Origin: Alphaproteobacteria bacterium
GTDB lineage: Bacteria > Pseudomonadota > Alphaproteobacteria > Sphingomonadales > Sphingomonadaceae
DNA: 55,123 nt
Reading direction: 5' to 3'
NCBI GenBank assembly: GCA_030431875.1
Contig: JAUIIG010000017.1
Coordinates: 1 to 55,123 of the forward strand
Positions 1-7,911 of the stretch are shown here, piece by piece. The notes below the pieces were generated by a model. It ran no database searches, was not told the origin of the DNA, and saw nothing but the letters and a program-made list of their open reading frames with translations. A program made the translations under genes and the position numbers. Position 1 is the stretch's first letter; the number at the start of each line of letters is the position of its first letter.

Positions 1-1
1 C

Positions 2-421
2 ACCAACCTGCTCGCCGGGTACAAGCGCGCTGCCAACATCCTCAAGAAGGAAGACTGGGGCAGCGGCGAACCCGTCCACACGGGAGACGAAGACCCGCTG
101 GAGAACGTCGACGATCCCGCCATGCGCGAGGTCTATGCCGCGCAGGTCAAGGAACTTTCCTACACGCCTGACCCGGCCGAGAAGGCGCTGATCGACGCGC
201 TCGATGCTGCCGAGCCGCAGGCTGCTGCCGCCATCGCGAAAGAGGACTTTGCCAAGGCCATGTCCGCTCTCGCCAGCCTCCGCGCGCCGATCGATGCCTT
301 CTTTGAAGAGGTGACGGTCAATGACGAAAATCCCGACAAGCGCGCGGCGCGCCTTGACCTGCTTGCACGGTTCCGTGTTGCAGTGCACAATGTCGCCGAT
401 TTCTCGAAAATCGAGGGGTGA
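2..421 (+). CDS. glyS: Glycyl-tRNA synthetase beta subunit, C-terminal part
   Basis: This is the C-terminal 139 residues of the beta subunit of the heterotetrameric bacterial glycyl-tRNA synthetase, which charges tRNA-Gly in the cytoplasm. The reading frame is open from base 2 and runs off the left edge, so the start lies outside the window. The visible part has the typical GlyS C-terminal anticodon-binding helical region: the early segment RAANIL, then LFEEVTVND-type wording (here FFEEVTVNDENP), and an ending in LLARFRVAVHNVADFSKIEG. The TGA stop is 75 bases upstream of ppdK on the same strand. Recognition is by the family's C-terminal sequence pattern; the catalytic parts are not visible. 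Confidence 0.9.
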   Translation, partial: TNLLAGYKRAANILKKEDWGSGEPVHTGDEDPLENVDDPAMREVYAAQVKELSYTPDPAEKALIDALDAAEPQAAAAIAKEDFAKAMSALASLRAPIDAFFEEVTVNDENPDKRAARLDLLARFRVAVHNVADFSKIEG

Positions 422-459
422 CGGTTTCTCTTCCAGGACACTGTCACACCTGTAACACC

Positions 460-474
460 TTGCAGTAATTGCAA
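460..474. promoter_or_regulatory. TTGCA-N5-TGCAA palindrome upstream of ppdK
   Basis: A perfect inverted repeat, TTGCA then GTAAT then TGCAA, lies 22 bases before the ppdK start in the short gap after glyS. It looks like a dimeric operator half-site pair. Just upstream is a short direct repeat, CTGTCACAC/CTGTAACAC (441-458). The same pentamer recurs before hisI and phaR. The binding protein is unknown; this is inferred from symmetry and position only. Confidence 0.4.
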
Positions 475-496
475 CAGGGCAGGAAACGCAACAGCG

Positions 497-3169
497 ATGA
501 CCCAGACGGTCTACACCTTCGGCGGTGCCGCCGACCACTCCGATCCCCGCCAGCGGGACAAGACCGTCACCGGCGGCAAAGGCGCGAACCTCGCCGAAAT
601 GGCCGAGATCGGCCTGCCGGTCCCTCCGGGCTTCACCATCACCACCGAAGAGTGCGTGCGCTACCTGCAGGAAGGGGCCGCCTTCTCCGACAAGCTGCGT
701 GCCGACGTCGCCACCGCGCTGGCCCACATCGAACAGGCGGTGGGCAAGAGCTTCGGCGACGCGGGCGATCCGCTGCTGGTGTCGGTGCGTTCGGGCGCGC
801 GCGTCTCCATGCCGGGCATGATGGACACCGTCCTCAACCTCGGCCTCAACGACGAAACGGTGCAGGGCCTCGCCAAAACCAGCGGCGATGACCGCTTCGC
901 CTGGGACAGCTACCGCAGGTTCATCCAGATGTACTCCGACGTGGTGCTGGGCCTCGACCACGGTGCCTTCGAGGAAGCGCTCGAGATCGCCAAGGAAGAC
1001 CGTGGCTACTTCACCGATACCGAGCTGAGCGCCGACGACCTGCGCGAGCTGGTCAGCGAATTCAAGAACATCGCCGAAAGCGAGCTGGGGCAGCCGTTCC
1101 CGCAGGACGTGCACGAACAGCTATGGGGCGCGATCAAGGCCGTGTTCGACAGCTGGGACAGCGACCGTGCCAAGGTCTACCGCCGCCTGAACTCGATTCC
1201 CGGCGACTGGGGCACCGCCGTCAACGTCCAGGCCATGGTCTTCGGCAACATGGGCGAAACCAGCGCCACCGGCGTTGCCTTCACCCGCGATCCCAGCACC
1301 GGTGAGCGCGCCTACTACGGCGAATGGCTGGTCAACGCGCAGGGCGAGGACGTTGTGGCGGGCATCCGCACGCCGCAATACCTCACCAAGGCGCGCCGCG
1401 AAGCCGCCGGGGCCGAACTGCCGAGCATGGAAGAAGCCATGCCCGACGCCTATGCCGAGCTCGCCCGCGTGTTCGACCTGCTCGAAGCGCACTACCGCGA
1501 CATGCAGGACATTGAGTTCACCGTGCAGCAGGGCAAGCTGTGGATGCTGCAGACCCGTTCGGGCAAGCGCACCGCCAAGGCCGCGCTGAAGATGGCGGTC
1601 GAAATGGTCGGCGAGGGCCTGATCAGCGAGGAAGAAGCCATCCTGCGCGTCGATCCCATGGCGCTCGACCAGCTGCTGCACCCGACGCTCGATCCCGATG
1701 CGCCGCGTGACGAACTGGGCAAGGGCCTGCCGGCGTCGCCGGGCGCGGCTTCGGGCAAGATCGTGCTCGACGCCGATACGGCAGAGCTGTGGGCGGGCCG
1801 CGAAGAGGACGTGATCCTCGTCCGCGTCGAGACCAGCCCCGAAGACATCCACGGCATGCACGCCGCCCGCGGCATCCTGACCGCGCGCGGCGGCATGACG
1901 TCACACGCCGCCGTGGTGGCACGCGGCATGGGGCGCCCCTGCGTCTCGGGTGCCAGCGCTGTGTCGATCAACATGGCTGACCGCACACTGCAGATCGGCT
2001 CGCGCCAGTTGAAGGAGGGCGATGTCATCACCCTCGACGGGGCGACCGGCCAGATCATGAATGGCCGCGTGCCGACCATCGAGCCCGAGCTTGCCGGCGA
2101 CTTCGGCGTGCTGATGGAATGGGCCGACAAGCACCGCCGCATGGGTGTGCGCACCAATGCCGAAACGCCCGAAGACTGCCGCACCGCGCGCGGCTTCGGA
2201 GCCGAGGGCATCGGCCTCTGCCGTACCGAGCACATGTTCTTCGATGCTGCCCGCATCAGCGCCGTGCGCGCCATGATCCTGGCGGAAAGCGAGGAGGGCC
2301 GCCGCGCCGCTCTCGCCCGCCTGCTGCCCGAACAGCGCAGCGACTTCGTGCAGATCTTCCACACCATGGCGGGCCTGCCGTGCACGATCCGCCTGCTTGA
2401 CCCGCCGCTGCACGAGTTCCTCCCCACGCGTGACGAGGAGTTCGAGGAGCTGTCGGATTCGCTGGGCCTCGGCGTAGACCACCTCAAGCGCCGCGCCGGC
2501 GAACTGCATGAGTTCAACCCCATGCTCGGCCACCGTGGCTGCCGCCTGGGGATCACCTTCCCCGAGATCTACGAAATGCAGGCGCGCGCCATCTTCGAGG
2601 CGGCTTGCGATGTGACCGCCGAGGGCGGCGATCCGGTCGTGCCCGAAGTGATGATCCCGCTGGTCGCCACCCGCAAGGAGCTGGAAATCCTGCGCGCTTT
2701 GGTAGTGCGGACGGCCGATGAAGTCTTTGCCGAGAAGGGCTCCAGCGTGGACTACCTCGTCGGCACCATGATCGAACTGCCGCGCGCAGCGCTGATGGCG
2801 GGCGAGATCGCCAAGGAAGCACGGTTCTTCTCCTTCGGCACCAACGACCTGACGCAGACCGCGCTGGGCGTGAGCCGCGACGATGCGGGCCGCTTCCTTG
2901 CACCCTATGTCGACAAGGGAATTTACGAGCGCGATCCCTTCGTCAGCCTCGACGTCGACGGCGTCGGCCAGCTGGTCGAGATTGCGGCGGAGCGGGGCAG
3001 GGCAACCTGGCCCGAGATCAAGCTTGGCATCTGCGGCGAGCATGGCGGCGATCCGGAGTCGATCATGTTCTGCGAGAAGGTCGGGCTCGATTACGTCAGC
3101 GCCTCGCCGTACCGCGTGCCGATCGCGCGGCTGGCTGCGGCGCAGGCGGCGTTGAAAGCGAAAGCTTAA
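497..3169 (+). CDS. ppdK: Pyruvate, phosphate dikinase
   Basis: This 890-residue enzyme interconverts pyruvate, ATP and phosphate with PEP, AMP and pyrophosphate, at the cytoplasmic PEP-pyruvate node. The length is normal for the family. The N-terminal ATP-grasp domain starts with the GGKGANLAEM signature near residue 28. The swivelling phosphohistidine domain carries GMTSHAAVV, with the catalytic His at about residue 470. The C-terminal PEP/pyruvate TIM barrel carries GLCRTEHMFF and the active-site Cys in GICGEHGGD at about residue 846. The start is the ATG at 497 with an AGGA upstream. It is separated from glyS by 75 bases holding a TTGCA palindrome. Its TAA stop interlocks with the stop of the convergent methyltransferase-like gene. 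The enzyme probably supports gluconeogenesis from acetyl-CoA or lactate-type substrates (inference). Confidence 0.97.
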   Translation: MTQTVYTFGGAADHSDPRQRDKTVTGGKGANLAEMAEIGLPVPPGFTITTEECVRYLQEGAAFSDKLRADVATALAHIEQAVGKSFGDAGDPLLVSVRSGARVSMPGMMDTVLNLGLNDETVQGLAKTSGDDRFAWDSYRRFIQMYSDVVLGLDHGAFEEALEIAKEDRGYFTDTELSADDLRELVSEFKNIAESELGQPFPQDVHEQLWGAIKAVFDSWDSDRAKVYRRLNSIPGDWGTAVNVQAMVFGNMGETSATGVAFTRDPSTGERAYYGEWLVNAQGEDVVAGIRTPQYLTKARREAAGAELPSMEEAMPDAYAELARVFDLLEAHYRDMQDIEFTVQQGKLWMLQTRSGKRTAKAALKMAVEMVGEGLISEEEAILRVDPMALDQLLHPTLDPDAPRDELGKGLPASPGAASGKIVLDADTAELWAGREEDVILVRVETSPEDIHGMHAARGILTARGGMTSHAAVVARGMGRPCVSGASAVSINMADRTLQIGSRQLKEGDVITLDGATGQIMNGRVPTIEPELAGDFGVLMEWADKHRRMGVRTNAETPEDCRTARGFGAEGIGLCRTEHMFFDAARISAVRAMILAESEEGRRAALARLLPEQRSDFVQIFHTMAGLPCTIRLLDPPLHEFLPTRDEEFEELSDSLGLGVDHLKRRAGELHEFNPMLGHRGCRLGITFPEIYEMQARAIFEAACDVTAEGGDPVVPEVMIPLVATRKELEILRALVVRTADEVFAEKGSSVDYLVGTMIELPRAALMAGEIAKEARFFSFGTNDLTQTALGVSRDDAGRFLAPYVDKGIYERDPFVSLDVDGVGQLVEIAAERGRATWPEIKLGICGEHGGDPESIMFCEKVGLDYVSASPYRVPIARLAAAQAALKAKA

Positions 3170-3924
3170 CGCCAGCCCGACATGACGAGGATCTCGATGG
3201 TCTCGAGAACCTTGCCTTCATCGTCGCGCATGGAGTCGAACTCTGCCTGGGCGCGCGCAAGGTGCGCCTTCGTCCACGGAGGGGAGGGCATGGCCAGCGC
3301 CCGCGTCAGGCCATGGTCGCGCAGGTCGCTGACCAAGGTGGACAGGTCACCATAGCGCAGGTTGAGGCGGTAGCTGTCGACCACTTGCCTACGGAAACCG
3401 GCGCGCTGTAGCAGGCCTGCTGCGGCGTGGTTGTCGATCAGCGGGTGCATGCGCGGCGCCGCGCGGTCACCGTCAGCGGCCAGGGCAATCCGGCGCAGCG
3501 AAGGCAGGCTGCCAGCCCCGGGAAAGGCGGCAATGAACAGACCATCCTCCGCCAAGGCGTTGCGGGCATGGATCAGGCCGCCGGGCAAGTCGTTGACGTG
3601 ACCGAGGCCTAGCAGGTGGACGATCAGATCGAAGAATGGCGTGTCGTCAGCCTTGGGCTTCTCCTCGTCGAAGGCGCCAAGCCTGCCAATACCAACTTTC
3701 ACACCGCGCTCGTTGAAGGTCGTCGGCAGAATGTTGGTGAGGTCTCCGACGAACAGTGCGGTCTCCGGTTCGAGACGAATGAAGTCGAGCCTTTCGAGCA
3801 CGTCCTCCGCCAAGGCGGTGGAAATGAACGATACGGCCTTGCCACCAGCCTGACGCGAACGCGCGCGGTCCCACTTGGCGGCGGCTTTGCGACGATCGAA
3901 GATAGTGGGAACGGCCTTGTCCAT
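3166..3924 (-). CDS. BioC/NDUFAF5-like class I methyltransferase-fold protein
   Basis: This 252-residue protein resembles the BioC/NDUFAF5 group of SAM-dependent methyltransferase-fold proteins. The N-terminus (FDRRKAAAKWDRAR) and the later FDLIVHLLGLGHVNDLPGGL stretch followed by LAEDGLFIAAFPG match that family; NDUFAF5 itself works on complex I as an arginine hydroxylase. The usual motif I, a glycine-rich loop of the type LDLGxGxG, is replaced around residue 55 by ALFVGDLTNILP, so SAM binding is doubtful. The chosen start (ATG at 3924) follows the usual family N-terminus; a longer reading to 3966 would overlap the comF start region. It is divergent from comF, an arrangement I recall from other alphaproteobacteria. 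True substrate unknown. Confidence 0.75.
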   Translation of the reverse strand: MDKAVPTIFDRRKAAAKWDRARSRQAGGKAVSFISTALAEDVLERLDFIRLEPETALFVGDLTNILPTTFNERGVKVGIGRLGAFDEEKPKADDTPFFDLIVHLLGLGHVNDLPGGLIHARNALAEDGLFIAAFPGAGSLPSLRRIALAADGDRAAPRMHPLIDNHAAAGLLQRAGFRRQVVDSYRLNLRYGDLSTLVSDLRDHGLTRALAMPSPPWTKAHLARAQAEFDSMRDDEGKVLETIEILVMSGWR

Positions 3925-3966
3925 GCGCGCTTGCCTACAGCCACGCCCGCAGGCAGCATAGGCCAA

Positions 3967-4611
3967 ATGCTGCTCAAACAGGCCTTTGCCCCGCTGGTGG
4001 ACCTGATCTATCCGCCGCGTTGCCCGCTTTGCGGCGATGCCATTGCCGCGCAGGACGGGCTTTGCAGCACTTGCTGGTCGACGCTCGAAATTCCTGCGGA
4101 CCTTCCCGGAAAGTCACCAGTAACTGCAGCCACACTCTACAATGATGCGGCACGGCAGTTGGTGCTCAACTTCAAGCATGGCGGCAAGATCGCCCTCTCA
4201 CGGATGATGGCGCGGCAGATCAACGCGCGGCTGGGCCTGCTGGAGGGGGATTGGCTGGCCGTGCCTGTGCCACTCCACCGCCTGCGCCTGTGGCAGCGCG
4301 GGTTCAACCAGTCGGCCCTGATTGCCGATGAGCTCGCGCGGATTTCCGGCGCACGGCTGCTGGTCGATGGCCTGCTCCGCCCCAAGCGGACGCCGAGCCT
4401 GGGCGGACTGGGCCGCAAGGAACGCGCTGCGGTGCTGAAAGGAGCGATCACCGCGAATCCGAGGCGAACGGATCTGATCAAGGGTGCGCAGGTCCTGCTG
4501 GTCGATGACGTGCTGACCAGCGGTGCCACGACCAATGCCTGCATCGCAGCACTGAAAAAGGCGGGCGCGGCGAGGGTGCAGGTTGCCTGTTTTGCGCGGG
4601 TGCCGGCCTAG
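3967..4611 (+). CDS. comF: ComF family phosphoribosyltransferase-like protein
   Basis: A 214-residue ComF-family protein, related to the factor needed for DNA uptake and processing in competent bacteria; in alphaproteobacteria the precise role is unproven. An N-terminal zinc-finger-like set (C19, C22, C33, C36 in RCPLCG and LCSTCW) is followed by a type I phosphoribosyltransferase domain with the PRPP loop VLLVDDVLTSGAT near residue 178. The ATG at 3967 is chosen because it gives the normal family N-terminus; the open frame extends upstream but only into antisense of the neighbour. Only 42 bases separate it from the divergent BioC-like gene. A stem-loop follows the stop. Confidence 0.9.
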   Translation: MLLKQAFAPLVDLIYPPRCPLCGDAIAAQDGLCSTCWSTLEIPADLPGKSPVTAATLYNDAARQLVLNFKHGGKIALSRMMARQINARLGLLEGDWLAVPVPLHRLRLWQRGFNQSALIADELARISGARLLVDGLLRPKRTPSLGGLGRKERAAVLKGAITANPRRTDLIKGAQVLLVDDVLTSGATTNACIAALKKAGAARVQVACFARVPA

Positions 4612-4619
4612 AAACGCAA

Positions 4620-4648
4620 AACGCCCGAGGTGTTTAGCCCCGGGCGTT
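4620..4648 (+). terminator. Stem-loop after comF
   Basis: AACGCCCG (4620-4627) pairs perfectly with CGGGCGTT (4641-4648), and two more G-C pairs inside leave a 7-base loop. It starts 9 bases after the comF stop. There is no clear T run after it, so it is a terminator or 3'-end stabiliser with reduced confidence. Confidence 0.6.
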
Positions 4649-4832
4649 CGCGTGACGATTTCGCTGGAACATTCGCGCAGCCCCCCAGCTCGCGCGTCAG
4701 TTCCAAACCCTCATGACCCTTTGCCCCCCGAGATTTTCACTGGGTTGAGCTCCGGGACCCTCCCACTCCCTGGCCGGAATGGCAGACGGCTCGTCAAAGC
4801 CGAGGCGCATTCATTCCACCGAAAGGTTCAAC
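4649..4832. other. Gene-free stretch before hisI, left part
   Basis: The gap between comF and hisI is about 325 bases. This part, after the stem-loop, holds no convincing gene, tRNA fold or repeat. Open frames crossing it (for example 4583-4918) have no protein-like composition. The right part of the gap (4833-4931) carries the TTGCA cluster described separately. Confidence 0.5.
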
Positions 4833-4931
4833 TGCAAACCCGCTTTGTTGCATTCGATAGTATTTGCATGCCGATTGTGTTTATCGTGCAACAAACGGGT
4901 ATGCAGAGTGCAACTTGATTTCCATTTGCAA
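4833..4931. promoter_or_regulatory. Cluster of six TTGCA/TGCAA elements with a long inverted repeat upstream of hisI
   Basis: Six copies of TTGCA or its complement lie at 4833-4837, 4848-4852, 4864-4868, 4887-4891, 4909-4913 and 4926-4930. Two of them form the outer arms of an inverted repeat: TTTGTTGCA (4844-4852) plus CGATA (4855-4859) against TATCG plus TGCAACAAA (4882-4895), with a 2-base bulge and a 22-base loop. The DNA is visibly AT-richer than its surroundings and ends at the hisI start. It is probably the promoter/operator of the hisI-acyl-CoA dehydrogenase pair; the regulator is unknown. Confidence 0.5.
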
Positions 4932-4936
4932 TAAGG

Positions 4937-5326
4937 ATGAGTCCAATTTCCAGTGACACGGCCGATCGCGAAGCGGGCCGCAAATTCCTCCCGAAGTTTG
5001 ACGCCGCGGGCCTGCTGTCCGCCGTGGTGCAGCACGCCGAAACCGGCGAAGTGCTGATGGTGGCCTTCATGGATGAAGAGGCGTTGCAGGCGACCTTGGA
5101 CAGCGGCGAGGCGCATTTCCATTCGCGTAGTCGCGGCACGCTGTGGAAGAAGGGTGAGAGCTCTGGCAACGTCCTGCAGGTAAAGGAAGTGCTGGTCGAC
5201 TGTGACCAGGATGCGTTGGTGCTGAAGGCGCTACCTGCCGGGCCAACCTGCCACACCGGTGCACGCAGTTGCTTTTACCGACGCGTCGATGGCAAGGGGC
5301 TCTCCTTTCTTGGAGACTCGGAATGA
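4937..5326 (+). CDS. hisI: Phosphoribosyl-AMP cyclohydrolase
   Basis: This 129-residue protein is the monofunctional HisI that opens the adenine ring of phosphoribosyl-AMP in step three of histidine synthesis. It contains [17 protein letters not shown] (residues 62-78), the Mg-binding DCDQD (88-92) and the zinc cysteines in [10 protein letters not shown] (C105, C112). There is no fused HisE domain. The ATG at 4937 is the only in-frame start giving the family N-terminus; an AAGG sits directly against it, so the ribosome site is poorly spaced. Its TGA overlaps the ATG of an acyl-CoA dehydrogenase, an unusual partner for a histidine gene. The rest of the his pathway is not in this window. Confidence 0.96.
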   Translation: MSPISSDTADREAGRKFLPKFDAAGLLSAVVQHAETGEVLMVAFMDEEALQATLDSGEAHFHSRSRGTLWKKGESSGNVLQVKEVLVDCDQDALVLKALPAGPTCHTGARSCFYRRVDGKGLSFLGDSE

Positions 5327-7062
5327 CCGGCTGGACCGCGCCCACACGCGATACCCTCTTCGTCCTCACTGAATTGCTGAAGGTGCAGGACTGCACGCTG
5401 CCCGGCTATGACATGCTGGACGAGGAGACCGTGCAAGCGCTGGTCGAAGGCATGGGTGCTTTCTGCACCGATGTTCTCGCCCCACTGAATCCGGTTGCCG
5501 ATGCGCAGGGCTGCACGCGCCACTCCGATGGCAGCGTCACCACGCCGGAAGGGTTCAAGGAGGCTTACAAGCAGTTGCAGGAGGCGGGCTGGAACACGCT
5601 GGCCATGCCCGAGGAATATGGCGGCCAGGGCCTGCCGCACGTACTTGGCACCGTGTTCGAGGAATACATGAACTCGGCTTGCCCCGGCTTCATGATGTAT
5701 CCCGGTATCGTTGGCGGCGCGACCTCGACCATCATTGCTGCCGGTACGGACCACCTGAAGGACACCTACGTTCCCCCGATCATCAGCGGCGAATGGCTCG
5801 CCACCATGGCCCTGACCGAGGGCCACGCCGGTACCGATCTCGGCCTGATGCGCACCAAGGCAGAGCCCGCCGGCAACGGTACCTATTCGATCAGCGGCGA
5901 GAAGATATTCATCTCGGGCGGCGAGCACGACTTGACTGAGAACATCGTGCACCTGGTGCTGGCCCGCGTCCCCGATGCGCCCGCCGGTTCGCGCGGGATC
6001 TCGTTGTTCCTCGTGCCCAAGATCCTGCCCGACGGCGAGAAGAACTCGCTCGGTTGTTCGGCGATCGAACACAAGATGGGCCTCAATGGCTCGGCCACCT
6101 GCGTGATGAACTTCGACGGCGCGACCGGCTGGCTGTTGGGCGAAGAGAACGCCGGCCTCGCGGCCATGTTCATCATGATGAATGCCGCGCGGCTGGGCGT
6201 GGGTGTGCAGGGCCTTGCCCACGCCGAACACGCCTACCAGCGCGCAGCCTCCTACGCGACCGAGCGCAAGCAGGGCCGTGCCATGGGCGAACGGTCCGAT
6301 CCCTCGGCTCCGGCAGATTCACTGCTGGTCCATCCCGATGTCCGCCGCATGCTGCTCGACGCACGCGCTTTTGCAGAGGGCTTCCGCGCCCTGGTGCTGT
6401 GGACGGCCATGCAGATCGATGCCGCCCACCACGGTAACAGGGAAGCCGATGCGCTGGTTTCCTTCCTGACGCCGGTCATCAAGGCCTTCGGCACTGACAA
6501 CGGCTTCCAGACGGCAGTCGACATGCAGCAGGTTTTTGGCGGGCACGGCTACGTCAAGGAATGGGGCATGGAGCAGATCGTCCGCGATGCGCGCATCGGA
6601 ATGATCTACGAAGGTGCCAACGGCGTTCAGGCGCTGGACCTTGCCGGACGCAAGCTGGCGAAGGACGGCGGGCAGGTGGCGCAGAAATTCGCCGCCATGG
6701 TTGCCGCTGACCTTGAAGGCGCGCCTGACTGGCTGGCGCAGCCGATGCAGGCCGCGCTTGGCCACGCCGCCAAGGCCGCACAGGCCATGCTGGGGCAGGC
6801 GGCGCAGGACCCCAACGCGCTGGGGGCGGGCTCCTACGCCTTTATGGAGCTGATCGGCCATGTGGCCATCGGCTGGATGTGGGCCCGCACGGTCAAGGTT
6901 GTCGCGGGCCGCGATGACGAATTTGCCGACGCCAAGCGTATCCTCGCCCGCCATCATGCCGAGCAATCGCTTCCGCAAACGGCCAGCCTGCTGCGCCGCG
7001 TAGAAGCAGGGGCCGAGAACCTGATGGCACTGCCTGAAGATGCCTTCGTCCGCGCGATCTAA
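5323..7062 (+). CDS. Acyl-CoA dehydrogenase (DmdC-like long form)
   Basis: A 579-residue FAD flavoprotein of the acyl-CoA dehydrogenase superfamily, which introduces a 2,3-double bond into an acyl-CoA. The length and N-terminal extension resemble the long group that includes 3-methylmercaptopropionyl-CoA dehydrogenase, but the real substrate cannot be read from sequence. Visible landmarks are [13 protein letters not shown] (FAD/substrate loop), [17 protein letters not shown] and the putative catalytic base E430 in [12 protein letters not shown]-terminal helical extension follows. The start is the ATG at 5323, overlapping the hisI stop (ATGA), which implies translational coupling. The stop interlocks with that of the convergent AspH-like gene. 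Dehydrogenase activity is likely; substrate is open. Confidence 0.92.
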   Translation: MTGWTAPTRDTLFVLTELLKVQDCTLPGYDMLDEETVQALVEGMGAFCTDVLAPLNPVADAQGCTRHSDGSVTTPEGFKEAYKQLQEAGWNTLAMPEEYGGQGLPHVLGTVFEEYMNSACPGFMMYPGIVGGATSTIIAAGTDHLKDTYVPPIISGEWLATMALTEGHAGTDLGLMRTKAEPAGNGTYSISGEKIFISGGEHDLTENIVHLVLARVPDAPAGSRGISLFLVPKILPDGEKNSLGCSAIEHKMGLNGSATCVMNFDGATGWLLGEENAGLAAMFIMMNAARLGVGVQGLAHAEHAYQRAASYATERKQGRAMGERSDPSAPADSLLVHPDVRRMLLDARAFAEGFRALVLWTAMQIDAAHHGNREADALVSFLTPVIKAFGTDNGFQTAVDMQQVFGGHGYVKEWGMEQIVRDARIGMIYEGANGVQALDLAGRKLAKDGGQVAQKFAAMVAADLEGAPDWLAQPMQAALGHAAKAAQAMLGQAAQDPNALGAGSYAFMELIGHVAIGWMWARTVKVVAGRDDEFADAKRILARHHAEQSLPQTASLLRRVEAGAENLMALPEDAFVRAI

Positions 7063-7829
7063 ACGCGTTCGTTGTCTTCGGCGATGCGAAAGGCCTCGTC
7101 CCAGCTGCGCAGTTCGTTCTTTGCCTCGCGGACGAAAGGGCTGTGCTTGATATAGAGCATGAAGGCATTGGCGACCCAGCTGGCAGGCCAGCGCAACGGC
7201 CTGCCGACCTGGCACAAGAGCACGATGCGCGGTTGCTCGGTATTGTTCCACACCTCGTGTTCACACGTGTCGTCGAACATGGTCCATTCACCGGCCTGCC
7301 AATGCAGGTCGCTGCCGTCGACCTGGATGGTGCAGTTCTCCCGATCCTCCGGCACGACAAGACCCAGGTGTGCCGTGAAGAATCCCTTGGTCACCCCGCG
7401 ATGGCGCACGATGTGGGCACCGGGTGCAAGGATGGAGAAGAAGGCGGAGTTGAGTTTGGGGATGCGCTTCACCAGCTCGTAAGTGCGCGGCGCGCGGGCG
7501 ATGTTGGCGGGTGCTTCGTGACCGTAGCCAAGCAGGAAGAAGCTGCGCCAACTGTCGTCGGTCGCGATGCGGCGATGGTCAGGGGAAATGCGCCGCAGCG
7601 GCGGGATAGTCTCGAGGTCGCGGTAGATCGCCAAGGCTTCGTCGCGAATTTCACTCCAGTGCTCCGCAATCTCAGCAGCCCAGGCGAACAATGCAGGATC
7701 GAGGACCGGTTCATCCGGAATCCTGGAATACTTCGCGCCCCAGGCGTTCAGCGCATGGCGCCGAGCCTTCAGCCAGCGGTAAAGGAACGGACGCTTCTGC
7801 CCCGCCGTCGCAGGAGTTGCGGATTCCAC
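7059..7829 (-). CDS. Aspartyl/asparaginyl beta-hydroxylase-like Fe(II)/2-oxoglutarate dioxygenase
   Basis: A 256-residue protein of the AspH family. The core matches the C-terminal catalytic domain of animal aspartyl/asparaginyl beta-hydroxylase: TAHLGLVVPED and TMFDDTCEHEVWNN, giving candidate iron ligands H154 and H191. As in AspH, a canonical Asp ligand of the HxD type is not evident. Bacterial relatives include enzymes acting on lipid A or proteins; the substrate here is unknown. The frame can start at a TTG (7844), but the GTG at 7829 is preceded by GGGGGA at 7-base spacing (7837-7842) and is preferred. The TAG stop interlocks with the acyl-CoA dehydrogenase stop. Confidence 0.85.
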   Translation of the reverse strand: MESATPATAGQKRPFLYRWLKARRHALNAWGAKYSRIPDEPVLDPALFAWAAEIAEHWSEIRDEALAIYRDLETIPPLRRISPDHRRIATDDSWRSFFLLGYGHEAPANIARAPRTYELVKRIPKLNSAFFSILAPGAHIVRHRGVTKGFFTAHLGLVVPEDRENCTIQVDGSDLHWQAGEWTMFDDTCEHEVWNNTEQPRIVLLCQVGRPLRWPASWVANAFMLYIKHSPFVREAKNELRSWDEAFRIAEDNERV

Positions 7830-7836
7830 CTGTGCT

Positions 7837-7842
7837 TCCCCC
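7837..7842 (-). promoter_or_regulatory. Ribosome binding site deciding a GTG start
   Basis: GGGGGA on the minus strand lies 7 bases before the GTG at 7829. The upstream TTG at 7844 overlaps this site and has no purine-rich site of its own, so the shorter GTG start is favoured for the AspH-like gene. Confidence 0.6.
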
Positions 7843-7911
7843 AAAGCAAGTTGTTCGGTCCCAACTCAGGCGAGACTATGATGCAGGGCGGCATTGATCA
7901 AGGTCAGGGCA

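Noticed and set aside
4649-4832. tRNA or small RNA in the comF-hisI gap
   Set aside because: I could not fold a cloverleaf or a strong conserved structure here, and there is no CCA-type end.
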